From Lentzea tibetensis (GTDB lineage: Bacteria; Actinomycetota; Actinomycetes; Mycobacteriales; Pseudonocardiaceae): DNA of 64,000 nucleotides. The stretch spans positions 1-64,000 of the forward strand of contig NZ_VOBR01000015.1 in the NCBI RefSeq assembly GCF_007845675.1, in the 5' to 3' direction. This document shows, piece by piece, positions 8,841 to 17,246 of the stretch. Position numbers and translations under genes: made by a program. The first letter of the stretch is position 1. Every line of letters starts with the position of its first letter. The notes beneath the pieces are model-generated. The model was not told the DNA's origin. It ran no database searches and saw nothing but the letters and a program-made list of their open reading frames with translations.

Positions 8841-10271
8841 ATGACCCGAGCGACAGGCGCCAAGGCGCCCGAGAAGGTGCCACTCACGCGCCATGACCGC
8901 GTGGCACAGGGGAAAGCCGCGCGCGCCGCGGTGCCGCGCGCCAGCCACGCCGAGTTCGATCCCGGTCCCGACCGGCCTGATCCGCTGTCCATGTTGGAGA
9001 TGGAGGACAAGGGCCGCGTGCAGGAGCTGGTGCCGATCCGCTACGGGAGGATGGTCGCCTCGCCGTTCGCGTACTACCGCGGTGCCGCCCTGCCGATGGC
9101 GAGCGATCTGGCGCACACACCGAACAGCGGCCTGACCGTCCAGTGCTGCGGGGACGCCCACCTGTCGAACTTCGGCCTCTTCGGCTCACCCGAACGACGT
9201 CTCGTCTTCGACATCAACGACTTCGACGAAACGCTGCCGGGTCCGTGGGAGTGGGACATCAAGCGACTCGCGACCAGCATGGAGATCGCCGGCCGCAACA
9301 ACGACTTCACCGCCAAGACCCGGCGCAAGATCGTGCTCGCGACCGTCGCCGCGTACCGTCGCGCGATGCGCGAGTTCGCCGACCGGTCCTCCCTCGCGGT
9401 CTGGTACGCGCACCTCGACATGGCCGACATCCGCGAGCGTCTCGACCCGAAGCTCCACAAGACTCAGCGCAAAGGCTTCGACCGGGCCGCCGCGAAGGCG
9501 CAGTCCAAGGACCACCTCGGCACGCTCAGCCGGTTCGCGGGGCTCGTGGACGGCGAACCGAGGATCATCGCGCAACCGCCGCTGGTCGTGCCCGTAGCCG
9601 AGCTGCTGGAACCGGGCACGGACGCCGCCGAGATCACCAGGCAGATGAGCGTCCTGCTCCGCAACTACCGCAGCAGCCTCGAACCGGAGCGGCGGATGCT
9701 GTTCGATCAGTACCGGTTCACCGATCTCGCCCGCAAGGTCGTCGGTGTCGGCAGCGTGGGCACCCGCTCCTGGATGATCCTCATGCTCGGCGACGACGCA
9801 CGCGATCCTCTTTTCCTGCAAGCGAAAGAGGCTGGTCCGTCGGCGTTGGAGGAGTTCACGAAGCCGAGCGAGTTCGACAACGCGGGCCAGCGGGTCGTTG
9901 TGGGGCAACGGCTCATGCAGGCGGTCAGCGACATCTTCCTCGGCTGGGTACGGGTCAAGGAGGGTCTCGACGGCCGCATGCGCGACTTCTACGTGCGGCA
10001 GCTGCGCGACTGGAAGGGATCGGCGACGATCGAGACCATGCCGTCGGCGGGGATGGAGCTCTACGGTGAGCTGTGCGGCTGGACCCTCGCGCGGGCACAC
10101 GCCCGCACCGGTGACCGGATCGCGATCGCCGCGTACCTCGGCGCCGGGGACGTGTTCGACCAGGCGGTCCGCGAGTTCGCCGACACCTGCGCCGACCAGA
10201 ACGAGCGCGACCACGCCGCGCTGGTCAAGGCGATCGACCGCGGCCGGATGCGCGCGGCGCCCGGACTGTAG
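8841..10271 (+). CDS. DUF2252 family protein (kinase-like fold)
   Basis: 476 residues, the usual family length. The conserved core is CCGDAHLSNFGLFGSPER (about residues 101-118), VFDINDFDETLPGPWEWD (about 122-139), and KRLATS, which resemble the catalytic HxDxxxxN and DFD/DFE loops of aminoglycoside-phosphotransferase-like kinases; the biochemical role is unknown. RBS gaggagccggcg precedes the ATG. It is cytoplasmic, without signal peptide or membrane helix. It lies downstream of the NUDIX gene in the same orientation. Confidence 0.85.
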   Translation: MTRATGAKAPEKVPLTRHDRVAQGKAARAAVPRASHAEFDPGPDRPDPLSMLEMEDKGRVQELVPIRYGRMVASPFAYYRGAALPMASDLAHTPNSGLTVQCCGDAHLSNFGLFGSPERRLVFDINDFDETLPGPWEWDIKRLATSMEIAGRNNDFTAKTRRKIVLATVAAYRRAMREFADRSSLAVWYAHLDMADIRERLDPKLHKTQRKGFDRAAAKAQSKDHLGTLSRFAGLVDGEPRIIAQPPLVVPVAELLEPGTDAAEITRQMSVLLRNYRSSLEPERRMLFDQYRFTDLARKVVGVGSVGTRSWMILMLGDDARDPLFLQAKEAGPSALEEFTKPSEFDNAGQRVVVGQRLMQAVSDIFLGWVRVKEGLDGRMRDFYVRQLRDWKGSATIETMPSAGMELYGELCGWTLARAHARTGDRIAIAAYLGAGDVFDQAVREFADTCADQNERDHAALVKAIDRGRMRAAPGL

Positions 10272-10282
10272 GCGTGCGCATC

Positions 10283-10299
10283 TCATCATCTGCGGGCGA
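10283..10299. promoter_or_regulatory. 17-bp dyad, copy 5 (upstream of second DUF7144 gene)
   Basis: TCATCATCTGCGGGCGA, with TCATC and a one-mismatch right arm, ends 67 bp before the DUF7144 ATG at 10367. The first DUF7144 gene has a copy at a similar distance. Confidence 0.45.
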
Positions 10300-10366
10300 T
10301 GAGCGGGCGGCGACGGTGGGACACGGTGACGGCTGCTGGGCTCATCGGAGTTGACAGGAGTCGAAC

Positions 10367-10819
10367 ATGACAGACACACCAGCGAGTGCCACTGCGCCCG
10401 CCGGCCGCGGGAGGACCTCCGAGTACACCAAGGGCATGACCAGGTCCACCTCCGCGTGGACGGGCTGGATCGTGTTCGGCGCCGTCATGACGGTCATGGT
10501 CGGGATGTTCAACGTCATCTACGGCCTCGTCGCGCTCTTCGACGACAAGTACTACACGGTGGGCCCGCAGGGCCTGCTGGTGTTCGACCTGACCGCGTGG
10601 GGCTGGATCCACCTGATCGTCGGTGCGGCTGCCGTGATCTCCGGCATCGCGTTGCCGGGCGGGGCGGCGTGGGCCCGGATCGCCGTGGTTCTACTCGTGT
10701 CGCTCAACGCCCTCACCCAACTGGCCTTCATGTCGGCGTACCCGGCGTGGTCGATCATCGCCATCGTCCTCGACGTGATCGTGATCTGGGCCGTGATCGT
10801 GCACGGCGGGCGGGAGTGA
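10367..10819 (+). CDS. DUF7144-type four-helix membrane protein (paralogue)
   Basis: 150 residues with the same plan as 6293-6715: a hydrophilic start, GWIVFGAVMTVMVGMFNVIY, a LFDDKYYTV loop, WGWIHLIVGAAAVISGIAL, a third helix near residue 108 and a fourth ending VIVIWAVIVHG. Function is unknown. The ATG follows ggagttgacaggagtcgaac. Its 3' end overlaps the convergent YihY/BrkB gene by 129 bp. Confidence 0.75.
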   Translation: MTDTPASATAPAGRGRTSEYTKGMTRSTSAWTGWIVFGAVMTVMVGMFNVIYGLVALFDDKYYTVGPQGLLVFDLTAWGWIHLIVGAAAVISGIALPGGAAWARIAVVLLVSLNALTQLAFMSAYPAWSIIAIVLDVIVIWAVIVHGGRE

Positions 10820-11623
10820 CCCGAGCTCACCGATCGCACCCGGCCCGTGGTGGTCGGTCAGGACTGCGTTGAGCACCTGGCCGATCACCACGAGCCGCGC
10901 GATGAGAGCGAGCCACACGAGAATGGCCGCCGCGACACCGAGGGTGCCGTAGAGCTGCGAGGCGCGGGCGAGCCTGCCCGGCAGGTAGAGCACGGCCACC
11001 AGGTGCAGGCCCTCGGCCCCCAGCGCGACCAGGAGACCGCCCGGACGCGCCTGGCGCCACCTCGGCGGCCACTCGACGCTCAGCATGATCGCGGCGAGCA
11101 CCACGTACGTCGCCAGCACGGGAAGTCCTATCAGGGCCGCGGGCAACCCGGTGGCGGCCACCACCACCGGGCCGGTGATGTTGACGACGATGATCGCGAG
11201 CAGCACCAGGTTGTAGCGAGCGGCGCGGGCCAGCGCCGGCTTGATCCCGCGGTCGCTGCGGCTGCGCCACACCCGGTCGTGGATCCGGTCCAGCACGCGG
11301 CCGAGCGCGAGACCCGCCCACGCCATCAGCCCGAGACCCAGCGCGGCGGTGATGTAGCGGCCGCGTTCGGCCTGAGCGCCGACCTGACCGATGATGTTCA
11401 CGGTCAGCGGGCTCATGCCCGCGGTCTGACTGAGCTCGTCGGCCGAGTGGCCGGTCGTGGCGGTGAAGCCGAGCACCGCGGCCAGCAGCAGGCCGCACGG
11501 CAGCAACCAGATGAACAACCGGAACGCGAGTGCTCCGGCGAGCAGCGTGCCGCCTGCCTCGACGTCCCGGCGCACGACCGCGACTCCGACGGCGACCGTT
11601 CGATTCCCTTCGGCCGCGGACAT
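10691..11623 (-). CDS. YihY/virulence factor BrkB family membrane protein with run-on tail
   Basis: About 310 residues. Six membrane helices of the YihY/UPF0761 family are visible: GGTLLAGALAFRLFIWLLPCGLLLAA, TAALGLGLMAWAGLALG, NLVLLAIIVVNITGPVVVAA, LPVLATYVVLAAIML, a segment near LLVALGAEGLHLVAVLYL, and LGVAAAILVWLALIARLVVIG. The last ~55 residues are His/Asp/Arg-rich and are simply the complement of the convergent DUF7144 gene, so the original stop has probably been lost or the native stop is read in overlap. ATG 11623 is preferred; a GTG at 11671 would add 16 residues and overlap the dyad region. Confidence 0.75.
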   Translation of the reverse strand: MSAAEGNRTVAVGVAVVRRDVEAGGTLLAGALAFRLFIWLLPCGLLLAAVLGFTATTGHSADELSQTAGMSPLTVNIIGQVGAQAERGRYITAALGLGLMAWAGLALGRVLDRIHDRVWRSRSDRGIKPALARAARYNLVLLAIIVVNITGPVVVAATGLPAALIGLPVLATYVVLAAIMLSVEWPPRWRQARPGGLLVALGAEGLHLVAVLYLPGRLARASQLYGTLGVAAAILVWLALIARLVVIGQVLNAVLTDHHGPGAIGELGSLPPAVHDHGPDHDHVEDDGDDRPRRVRRHEGQLGEGVERHE

Positions 11624-11677
11624 CACCCGGTGACGCAGGCGGCGGACGTGCTCACCGGCTCGGCCGGTCACGTTGGC

Positions 11678-11694
11678 TCATCCCCGACGGGGGA
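11678..11694. promoter_or_regulatory. 17-bp dyad, copy 6 (YihY/membrane-protein intergenic)
   Basis: TCATCCCCGACGGGGGA lies 55 bp upstream of the YihY start and 63 bp upstream of the plus-strand GTG at 11758, so it could control both divergent genes. Confidence 0.5.
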
Positions 11695-11757
11695 GGCAGG
11701 CGAGGCCACCCGGCCGGAAGGTGGGCCGTTGACGTCGAGTCCCGTGGGAGGTCCCCG

Positions 11758-13101
11758 GTGTCCGAACCCACTGTCTCCGAGCCCGTTGCATCTGCGCCTG
11801 CTGTGTCCGGGGCGTTGAGCCTGGACGAACGCGCCGAGCTGGAGCGGCTGCGCGGGGAAGTCGAGGCGCTGCGCACCGCCCGGCCCCGTGCCCGGCGGTC
11901 GATCAGCTGGAAGGCGATCCTGTCGGCGTTGCTGATCGTGCTGGGATGCGCACTGGCCCCGGTGGCGCTCGCGACCGTGTGGACGAACCGTCAGGTCGCT
12001 GACACGGATCGGTTCGTCGCCACGGTGAGCCCGCTGATCCGCGACCCGGCGGTGCAGGCGGCGCTGACCAGCCGGGTCGTCGACGCCGTGTTCACCTACG
12101 TCGACGTGCGGGCACTGGCCGACGAGGCCGTTGACGCGCTCGGCGCCCAGGGCGTGCCACCACGCGTCACCGACCGCCTGCACGAGTTCACCGTCCCGCT
12201 CGCGAACAGCGTGCGCGACTTCGTGCGGACCAAGGTCGCGGAGCTGTTCGCGAGCCAGCAGTTCGCGCAGGCGTGGGATCGGACGATCAGGGTCGCGCAC
12301 GAGCAGGCGGACGCGGTGCTGTCCGGCTCCGCCTCCGCCGTGTCGATCCGGGGCGAGAAGGTGACGCTCGACCTGGCCCCGTTCATCGGTGCGGCGAAGC
12401 AGCAACTGGTCGACGCCGGCCTGACCGCCGCGAACCGCGTGCCCGACGTGCACCCCACGATCGAGATCGCCGATGCGTCGGCACTGGTGAAAGCCCAGTC
12501 CGCCTACACAACCCTCAACCGGCTCGCGACCTGGCTGCCGTGGGTCTCCATCGCGCTGATCGCCATCGGTGTCGTCCTCGCCCGCAACCGCAGGCGTGCG
12601 CTGCTCGTGTCCGGGCTCGGCTTCGCGGGCAGCATGCTCGTGCTCGGGACGGGTCTGCTGATCGCCCGTGTCGTTCTGATCGACGCCGTGCCCAACCGCT
12701 CCGCGGCCTCGACCGCGGCGTCGTACGACATCATCGTCCGGTTCCTCCGCGACGGGCTGCGCACCCTGCTCGTGCTCGGCCTGATCACCGCGCTCGGCGC
12801 GTTCCTCACCGGACCTTCGGCCACCGCCGTGCGGATCCGCCACGCCGGGGCCGGTGCACTGGCCTGGTTGCGCGGCCTGTCCGGCCTGCGCGCCGGGCGT
12901 CTCGGCACCTGGGTGCACACCTACCGCGGCGTACTGCGCGGTGCGGCACTCGGCCTGGCCGTGCTCGTGCTCGTCTTCCTCGACCAGCCGACCGGCCTCG
13001 CCGTGCTGATGGTCGCGGTGTTGCTCGCCGTCTTCCTGGCGGTGATCCAGTTCCTCGATCAGCCGGCGACCGCTGCTCCAACTCCCGGTCCCACCGGCTG
13101 A
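11758..13101 (+). CDS. Large integral membrane protein of unknown function
   Basis: 447 residues. After a disordered Pro/Ala/Glu N-terminus and a short coiled coil (DERAELERLRGEVEALRTA), there is a helix at ~58-80, an extracellular alpha-helical domain of about 170 residues beginning VWTNRQVADTDRFV, and then at least five membrane helices (WLPWVSIALIAIGVVLA, GFAGSMLVLGTGLLIARVVL, TLLVLGLITALGAFL and two near the C-terminus). This single-helix/ectodomain/helix-bundle layout is common in uncharacterised actinobacterial membrane proteins. GTG 11758 was chosen for its gggaggt ribosome site. Confidence 0.75.
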   Translation: MSEPTVSEPVASAPAVSGALSLDERAELERLRGEVEALRTARPRARRSISWKAILSALLIVLGCALAPVALATVWTNRQVADTDRFVATVSPLIRDPAVQAALTSRVVDAVFTYVDVRALADEAVDALGAQGVPPRVTDRLHEFTVPLANSVRDFVRTKVAELFASQQFAQAWDRTIRVAHEQADAVLSGSASAVSIRGEKVTLDLAPFIGAAKQQLVDAGLTAANRVPDVHPTIEIADASALVKAQSAYTTLNRLATWLPWVSIALIAIGVVLARNRRRALLVSGLGFAGSMLVLGTGLLIARVVLIDAVPNRSAASTAASYDIIVRFLRDGLRTLLVLGLITALGAFLTGPSATAVRIRHAGAGALAWLRGLSGLRAGRLGTWVHTYRGVLRGAALGLAVLVLVFLDQPTGLAVLMVAVLLAVFLAVIQFLDQPATAAPTPGPTG

Positions 13102-13181
13102 CCCGTGCACTACGACCTGATCGTCACCGACGCGTCGAGGGGGCACCCGGCCATGGTTGTCGGACCTCGTGGCCCGAGTCC

Positions 13182-13198
13182 TCGCGTGTTCCGGGTGA
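13182..13198. promoter_or_regulatory. 17-bp dyad, copy 7 (upstream of ClC channel, weak)
   Basis: TCGCGTGTTCCGGGTGA has a perfect right arm but a degenerate left arm and sits only 19 bp before the annotated ATG; it may be coincidental. Confidence 0.3.
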
Positions 13199-13217
13199 GG
13201 TGTGGAGCGTGCCGAAC

Positions 13218-14594
13218 ATGAACGCCGAACCGTCGCACGACGAACCCGACATCGACGTGGTGCTGCACAGTCAGGGTTACCTCGCCCTGCTGCTCACCGC
13301 GGCGCTGATCGGAATCCCGTTGTCCTTCCTCGTGTTCGCCTTCCTGGCCGCGGTGCACTGGCTCGAGCACCTCATGTGGGACACCCTTCCGACGAGCCTG
13401 GGTCTCGAGCCGCTCCCGGCGTGGTGGCCGATCGCCACCATCGGCCTGGCGGGGGTGCTCGTCGCGCTCGCGGTCACCCACCTTCCCGGTCGGGGTGGCC
13501 ACGTGCCCGCCGAGGGCCTGGATGCGAGCGCGACGCCAACCAGCCATGTTCCCGGGACCATGCTCGCCGCCACCGCGGGCTGGGTGCTCGGCGCCGTGGT
13601 CGGCCCAGAGGCACCGTTGTTCGCGATGGGCAGCGGCCTGGCGCTGCTCGCGGCGAAGTGGGTGAAGGCGGGAGGTGACGCGCGTTCGACGACCGTGATC
13701 GCCGCATCGGGCTCGGCGGCGGCGGTCTCCGCGGTCTTCGGCAACCCGCTCGTCGCGGTCATCATGTTCCTCGAGGTGGCCGGGCTGGCTCGGCGTCAGA
13801 CGATGCAGCTCGTCCTGCCATGTCTGGTGTCCAGCGGGGTCGGCGCGCTCGTGTTCACCGGGCTCGGGAAGTGGACGGGCCTCGAGATCGACGCGTTGTC
13901 CATCCCCGACCTCGAGCCCGCCCGTCTCGAGATCGCCGACGTGGCGTGGGCGTTCCCCGTGGCGGCCGTCGTTGCCGTGACGACCTGGGCCATCTTCGCG
14001 GTGGGACGGAGAACCGCTCGCCTGGCGGCGTCCCGAACCATGGTGATCACGGTCGCCGCCGGCCTGCTGGCCGGGTGCAGTGCGGCCCTCTACGCCGTGA
14101 TCACCGATCACTCGCCCGCGGACGTCGCGCTGTCCGGGCAGGCCACGCTGCCGACGCTCGCCACTCAGCCTGGCCAGTGGTCGGCGGGAGCGCTCGTGGC
14201 GTTGCTGGTGTGCAAGGGCCTCGCCTACGCCGTGTGCCTGGGGACGTTCCGCGGCGGCCCGGTGTTCCCGGCCGTGTTCCTCGGCGCGGCCTTCGGTCTG
14301 CTCGCGAGCACGTGGTTGCCGGGAATCGAGACCGTTCCCGGACTGGCCATCGGCATGGCGGCCGGCGCCGCCGTGACCCGCCTGCCTGTCACGAGCATCG
14401 TGCTCGTGGTGCTTCTGCTGGGTGATGCCGCGAGGAGCCAGATCCCGGTCGTGATCCTGGCGGCGGTGACCGCACTGGTCGTCGGCGAGATGCTCTCGGG
14501 CCGGCGGACCGCTAGCGGGAGCGGGCGAGCCGTGTCGCGCTCTTCGCCGAACCTGCCGTCAACGAGCCGATGGCCGCCCCGAGCACCAGGTTGA
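13218..14594 (+). CDS. Voltage-gated chloride channel (ClC) family protein
   Basis: 458 residues. ClC selectivity signatures are recognisable: GxxGPEAPLFAMGSG near residue 133 (GREGP-like loop with Arg replaced by Pro/Glu context VVGPEAP), VSAVFGNPLVAVIMFLEV near residue 172, and FRGGPVFPAVFLGAAFGLLA near residue 350. About ten hydrophobic helices are present. It probably moves chloride or other anions across the cytoplasmic membrane. The Arg/Ser/Pro-rich C-terminal tail overlaps the convergent DUF6069 gene by 83 bp. ATG 13218 is the first in-frame ATG after the preceding gene; the ribosome site is weak. Confidence 0.85.
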   Translation: MNAEPSHDEPDIDVVLHSQGYLALLLTAALIGIPLSFLVFAFLAAVHWLEHLMWDTLPTSLGLEPLPAWWPIATIGLAGVLVALAVTHLPGRGGHVPAEGLDASATPTSHVPGTMLAATAGWVLGAVVGPEAPLFAMGSGLALLAAKWVKAGGDARSTTVIAASGSAAAVSAVFGNPLVAVIMFLEVAGLARRQTMQLVLPCLVSSGVGALVFTGLGKWTGLEIDALSIPDLEPARLEIADVAWAFPVAAVVAVTTWAIFAVGRRTARLAASRTMVITVAAGLLAGCSAALYAVITDHSPADVALSGQATLPTLATQPGQWSAGALVALLVCKGLAYAVCLGTFRGGPVFPAVFLGAAFGLLASTWLPGIETVPGLAIGMAAGAAVTRLPVTSIVLVVLLLGDAARSQIPVVILAAVTALVVGEMLSGRRTASGSGRAVSRSSPNLPSTSRWPPRAPG

Positions 14595-14976
14595 GGCAGG
14601 CGGTGGCGAGCTTGGCCGCGACGGTCTCCCCGCTCGCGAACGGTGCCAGCACGGCGATGATGGTCGCCAGTGCGATGGCCCACGAGAAGAATCGCATCGG
14701 ACGTGGCGTGGAGATGAGCAGTACGTGCACGAGTCCGGTCGCCGCCAGAGCGGCGGTTGCCGCGCCGAAGGCGTACCACGCGGTGCTGGCATCCCCCCAC
14801 GCGCCGGAACCCTTGGGCGCGAGAATCGGTACGTCGAACAGACCGCGTGCGATCAGGATTCCGGCGACGGCGATGAGCGCGGCGACGAGGGCGGTGGCCG
14901 CACCCCCGGCCCACAGCCTGCCTGCGTCGACTGCGCGAGGCGCGGAAGGCGTCTGCGCTCGCTGGTACTCCGCCAT
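14512..14976 (-). CDS. DUF6069-type four-helix membrane protein
   Basis: 154 residues with four membrane helices (LVAALIAVAGILIARGLFDV, FGAATAALAATGLVHVLL, FFSWAIALATIIAVLAPFA, and LNLVLGAAIGSLTAG) and a basic C-terminus; a typical actinobacterial DUF6069 layout of unknown function. ATG 14976 has a caggagacgg site. Its 3' end overlaps the ClC gene. Confidence 0.75.
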   Translation of the reverse strand: MAEYQRAQTPSAPRAVDAGRLWAGGAATALVAALIAVAGILIARGLFDVPILAPKGSGAWGDASTAWYAFGAATAALAATGLVHVLLISTPRPMRFFSWAIALATIIAVLAPFASGETVAAKLATACLNLVLGAAIGSLTAGSAKSATRLARSR

Positions 14977-15130
14977 AGCCGTCTCCTGACGTGAGTAGCT
15001 CACTTCCGGTGGGAGCAGGTCGGGATCTGATTTCTCCTGTCCTGCTCGCGGGTTTCTGCCCTGGCGTCATCGACGATCGTGCTGCCGTGTCGACCTCGAG
15101 TGAGGCTTCCCGATCGCCGGCCGCCGGGAA

Positions 15131-15147
15131 TCACCCGGCGGGGATGA
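15131..15147. promoter_or_regulatory. 17-bp dyad, copy 8
   Basis: TCACCCGGCGGGGATGA is one of three copies in the 476-bp gene-free stretch 14977-15452. No gene is convincing in that stretch. A degenerate fourth site (TCACT arm) lies at 15000-15016, 24 bp upstream of the DUF6069 start. Confidence 0.5.
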
Positions 15148-15188
15148 GCCGTTGGCGGCAATGGGCTACCCGGCGCACCGGGGCCGAG

Positions 15189-15205
15189 TCATCCCTGTTG
15201 GGTGA
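15189..15205. promoter_or_regulatory. 17-bp dyad, copy 9
   Basis: TCATCCCTGTTGGGTGA is a near-perfect dyad; centre-to-centre distance to copy 8 is 58 bp. Both may act on the divergent genes at 14976 and 15453, or belong to a gene that has been lost. Confidence 0.5.
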
Positions 15206-15377
15206 GTCCCATCCGACTCGGACCGAACAGACTGCGGTCTCTCAGGTCGACGAGGGTGGTGTGGCAATGGTGCGAGCAAGGCAGGACCTCGAGCCGACAG
15301 TCGCCGCGAGCCTGGGGTCATCGCTGGGCTGATTCCCGAGCTCACGATCGAACGTGATCGCCGGCGGCCTCTCGGGC

Positions 15378-15394
15378 TCATCCGGTTCGGGTGA
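15378..15394. promoter_or_regulatory. 17-bp dyad, copy 10 (upstream of glycoside hydrolase remnant)
   Basis: TCATCCGGTTCGGGTGA ends 58 bp before the GTG of the broken glycoside hydrolase at 15453. Confidence 0.55.
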
Positions 15395-15452
15395 TTCGTG
15401 ACGATCGTCGCGCTGCCACGCTGCACGGGCTCCTAGCGGGAGGTGCGACATC

Positions 15453-15912
15453 GTGGTCGATGCTGAGCGGAAGCGTCTGCACGAGGCGGACGCGGGTGGT
15501 GTCCCATGGCGGCGGTTCGGTCCTTACCTCAGTGAACGGCAGTGGGGAACGGTCCGCGAGGACTACAGCGGTGGGGACGCCTGGTCGTCCTTCCCGCACG
15601 GCCACGCTCGTTCCAGGGCCTACCGGTGGGGAGAGGACGGGCTGGCCGGTGTCAGCGACGACCGGCAGCGGCTGTGTCTGGCGCTGGGCTTGTGGAACGG
15701 CGTCGATCCGATCCTCAAGGAGCGGTTGTTCGGGTTGACGAACCAGGAGGGCAACCACGGCGAGGACGTGAAGGAGTGCTACTTCTACCTCGACGCCACC
15801 CCGACGTCGTCGTACCTGAAGATGCTCTACAAGTACCCGCAGGCCGAGTTCCCGTACGCGGACCTCGTTGCCGTGAACCACGAGCGGGGCAAGCAGGACC
15901 CCGAGTACGAGC
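15453..15912 (+). pseudogene. MGH1-like glucosidase, N-terminal fragment
   Basis: GTG 15453 opens a frame with the characteristic N-terminus of ~880-residue actinobacterial glucosidases of the MGH1/GH63-like type: [20 protein letters not shown] (residues ~19-38), [40 protein letters not shown] and GNHGEDVKE. Identity ends at DPEYEL near residue 153, less than a fifth of the expected length and before the catalytic barrel is complete. The DNA then continues in another frame as the tail of an alpha-amylase, so a deletion has fused two neighbouring genes. It has the shared dyad upstream. Confidence 0.8.
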
Positions 15913-16257
15913 TGGTACCGCCGGCTGCTGGAGGTGGCCGGCGACCGCGGTGTGCGCAGCGGCACGTGGTCGCTGCTCGAACCCGAGGGCTGGCCCGACA
16001 ACCAGACCTGTCGCAACCTGCTCGCCTGGTCGTGGTCCGCGGCCGACGGAGCCCGCCACGTCGTCGTCGTGAACTTCTCCTCCGAACCGGGCCAGGCACG
16101 CATCCCGTTCGGGTGGCCCGACCTGTCCGGCCACTCATGGCGCCTCACCGACCTCCTCGAGGGAACCGTGTTCGAGCGCGACGGTGACGACCTGGTCCTG
16201 CCCGGCCTGTACGTCTCCCTCGAGCCGTGGCAGTTCCACGTCCTGTCCGTGCGTTGA
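15913..16257 (+). pseudogene. C-terminal domain of a GH13 alpha-amylase family enzyme (fragment)
   Basis: Starting at about 15912, in a frame different from the preceding fragment, the DNA encodes [40 protein letters not shown] and a beta-rich end finishing GLYVSLEPWQFHVLSV. This is the beta-sandwich C-terminal domain of amylase-type glycosidases that normally follow a full TIM barrel. The barrel is missing, so it cannot be active. In intact relatives the glucosidase and amylase genes are probably adjacent, which explains the fusion by a single deletion. The stop is 14 bp before the glutamine amidotransferase ATG. Confidence 0.75.
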
Positions 16258-16271
16258 TCCAAGGAGCAGCC

Positions 16272-17102
16272 ATGTGCCGTTGGCTCGCATACTCCGGTTC
16301 GCCAGTCCTCCTTGAGGAACTTCTCTACAAGCCCACGAACTCACTGGTCATCCAGAGCAAGCACTCCCGCCTCGGCGTGGAAACCACCAACGGTGACGGG
16401 TTCGGCGTCGGGTGGTACGGAGGTGGACAGACCCCCGGGTTGTTCCTCAGCACCGAGCCCGCCTGGAACGACCGCAACCTGCGAGAACTCTCCGCCCAGG
16501 TCGCGGCCGGCCGGGTCTTCGCCCACATCCGCGCGTCCACCGGCTCCGCGGTCCAGCAGACGAACTGCCACCCCTTCCGGCACGGCCGATGGCTGTGGAT
16601 GCACAACGGGGTCATCGCGGACTTCGCGGCCGTGCGGCGCGACCTCACCCTCGCGATCGACCCCGTGCTCTTCCCCGGGATCGAGGGTTCGACGGACTCC
16701 GAGATCCTCTTCTACCTCGCGCTGAGCTTCGGCCTGTCCGAGGATCCGCCCTCCGCGGTGGCTCGGGCGGTCGGATTCGTCGAGGAAACGGGCAGGCGCC
16801 ACGGTGTCGCGCACCCGATCCAGATGACCGTCGCGACGACCGACGGCGAGGTCACCTGGGCGTTCCGCTACTCCAGCATCGGCCGGTCGCGCTCCCTGTT
16901 CCACAGCACCGACGTCTCGACACTGCGCCGTCAGTATCCGGACAACGCCGTGCTGCACGACCTTTCCGCCGACACGCGGCTCGTGGTGTCCGAACCGTTG
17001 GGGGATCTGGAGGGCGCATGGCGGGAGGTACCCGAGTCCTCCTGCGTCGTCGTGCTCAAAGGCGTCGAGGAACTGCGCCCGTTCGCACCTGTGGTCTCCT
17101 GA
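16272..17102 (+). CDS. Class II glutamine amidotransferase
   Basis: 276 residues starting MCRWLAYSG; removal of Met leaves Cys as the N-terminal nucleophile expected for class II (Ntn) amidotransferases of the YafJ/EgtC type. The glutamine-binding elements ETTNGDGFGVGWYG (residues ~41-54), HIRASTG, and QTNCHPFRHGRWLWMHNG with conserved N and G (about residues 94-112) are present, as is FPGIEGSTDSEILF. It probably acts as a gamma-glutamyl hydrolase/amidase on an unknown substrate. RBS aaggag is 5 nt before the ATG. It follows the broken glycosidases and may be their surviving operon partner. Confidence 0.88.
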   Translation: MCRWLAYSGSPVLLEELLYKPTNSLVIQSKHSRLGVETTNGDGFGVGWYGGGQTPGLFLSTEPAWNDRNLRELSAQVAAGRVFAHIRASTGSAVQQTNCHPFRHGRWLWMHNGVIADFAAVRRDLTLAIDPVLFPGIEGSTDSEILFYLALSFGLSEDPPSAVARAVGFVEETGRRHGVAHPIQMTVATTDGEVTWAFRYSSIGRSRSLFHSTDVSTLRRQYPDNAVLHDLSADTRLVVSEPLGDLEGAWREVPESSCVVVLKGVEELRPFAPVVS

Positions 17103-17246
17103 CGAGGTCGGCAAGGGACGGCAACGCGGCCGCCACCCGAGCTCAGGCGGTACAGGTTGTCCAGGGTGGAGCGGTCCTCCTGACGACGGCGCTGACCGCG
17201 GTCTGCCTCTACCCGGACTGGCCGCCCGCGGGTTGACGAGACCGTC

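Noticed and set aside
12273-14594. A 773-codon reading of the ClC gene starting inside the upstream membrane-protein gene
   Set aside because: The first ~315 codons are an out-of-frame reading of the upstream gene; ClC similarity begins after ATG 13218.
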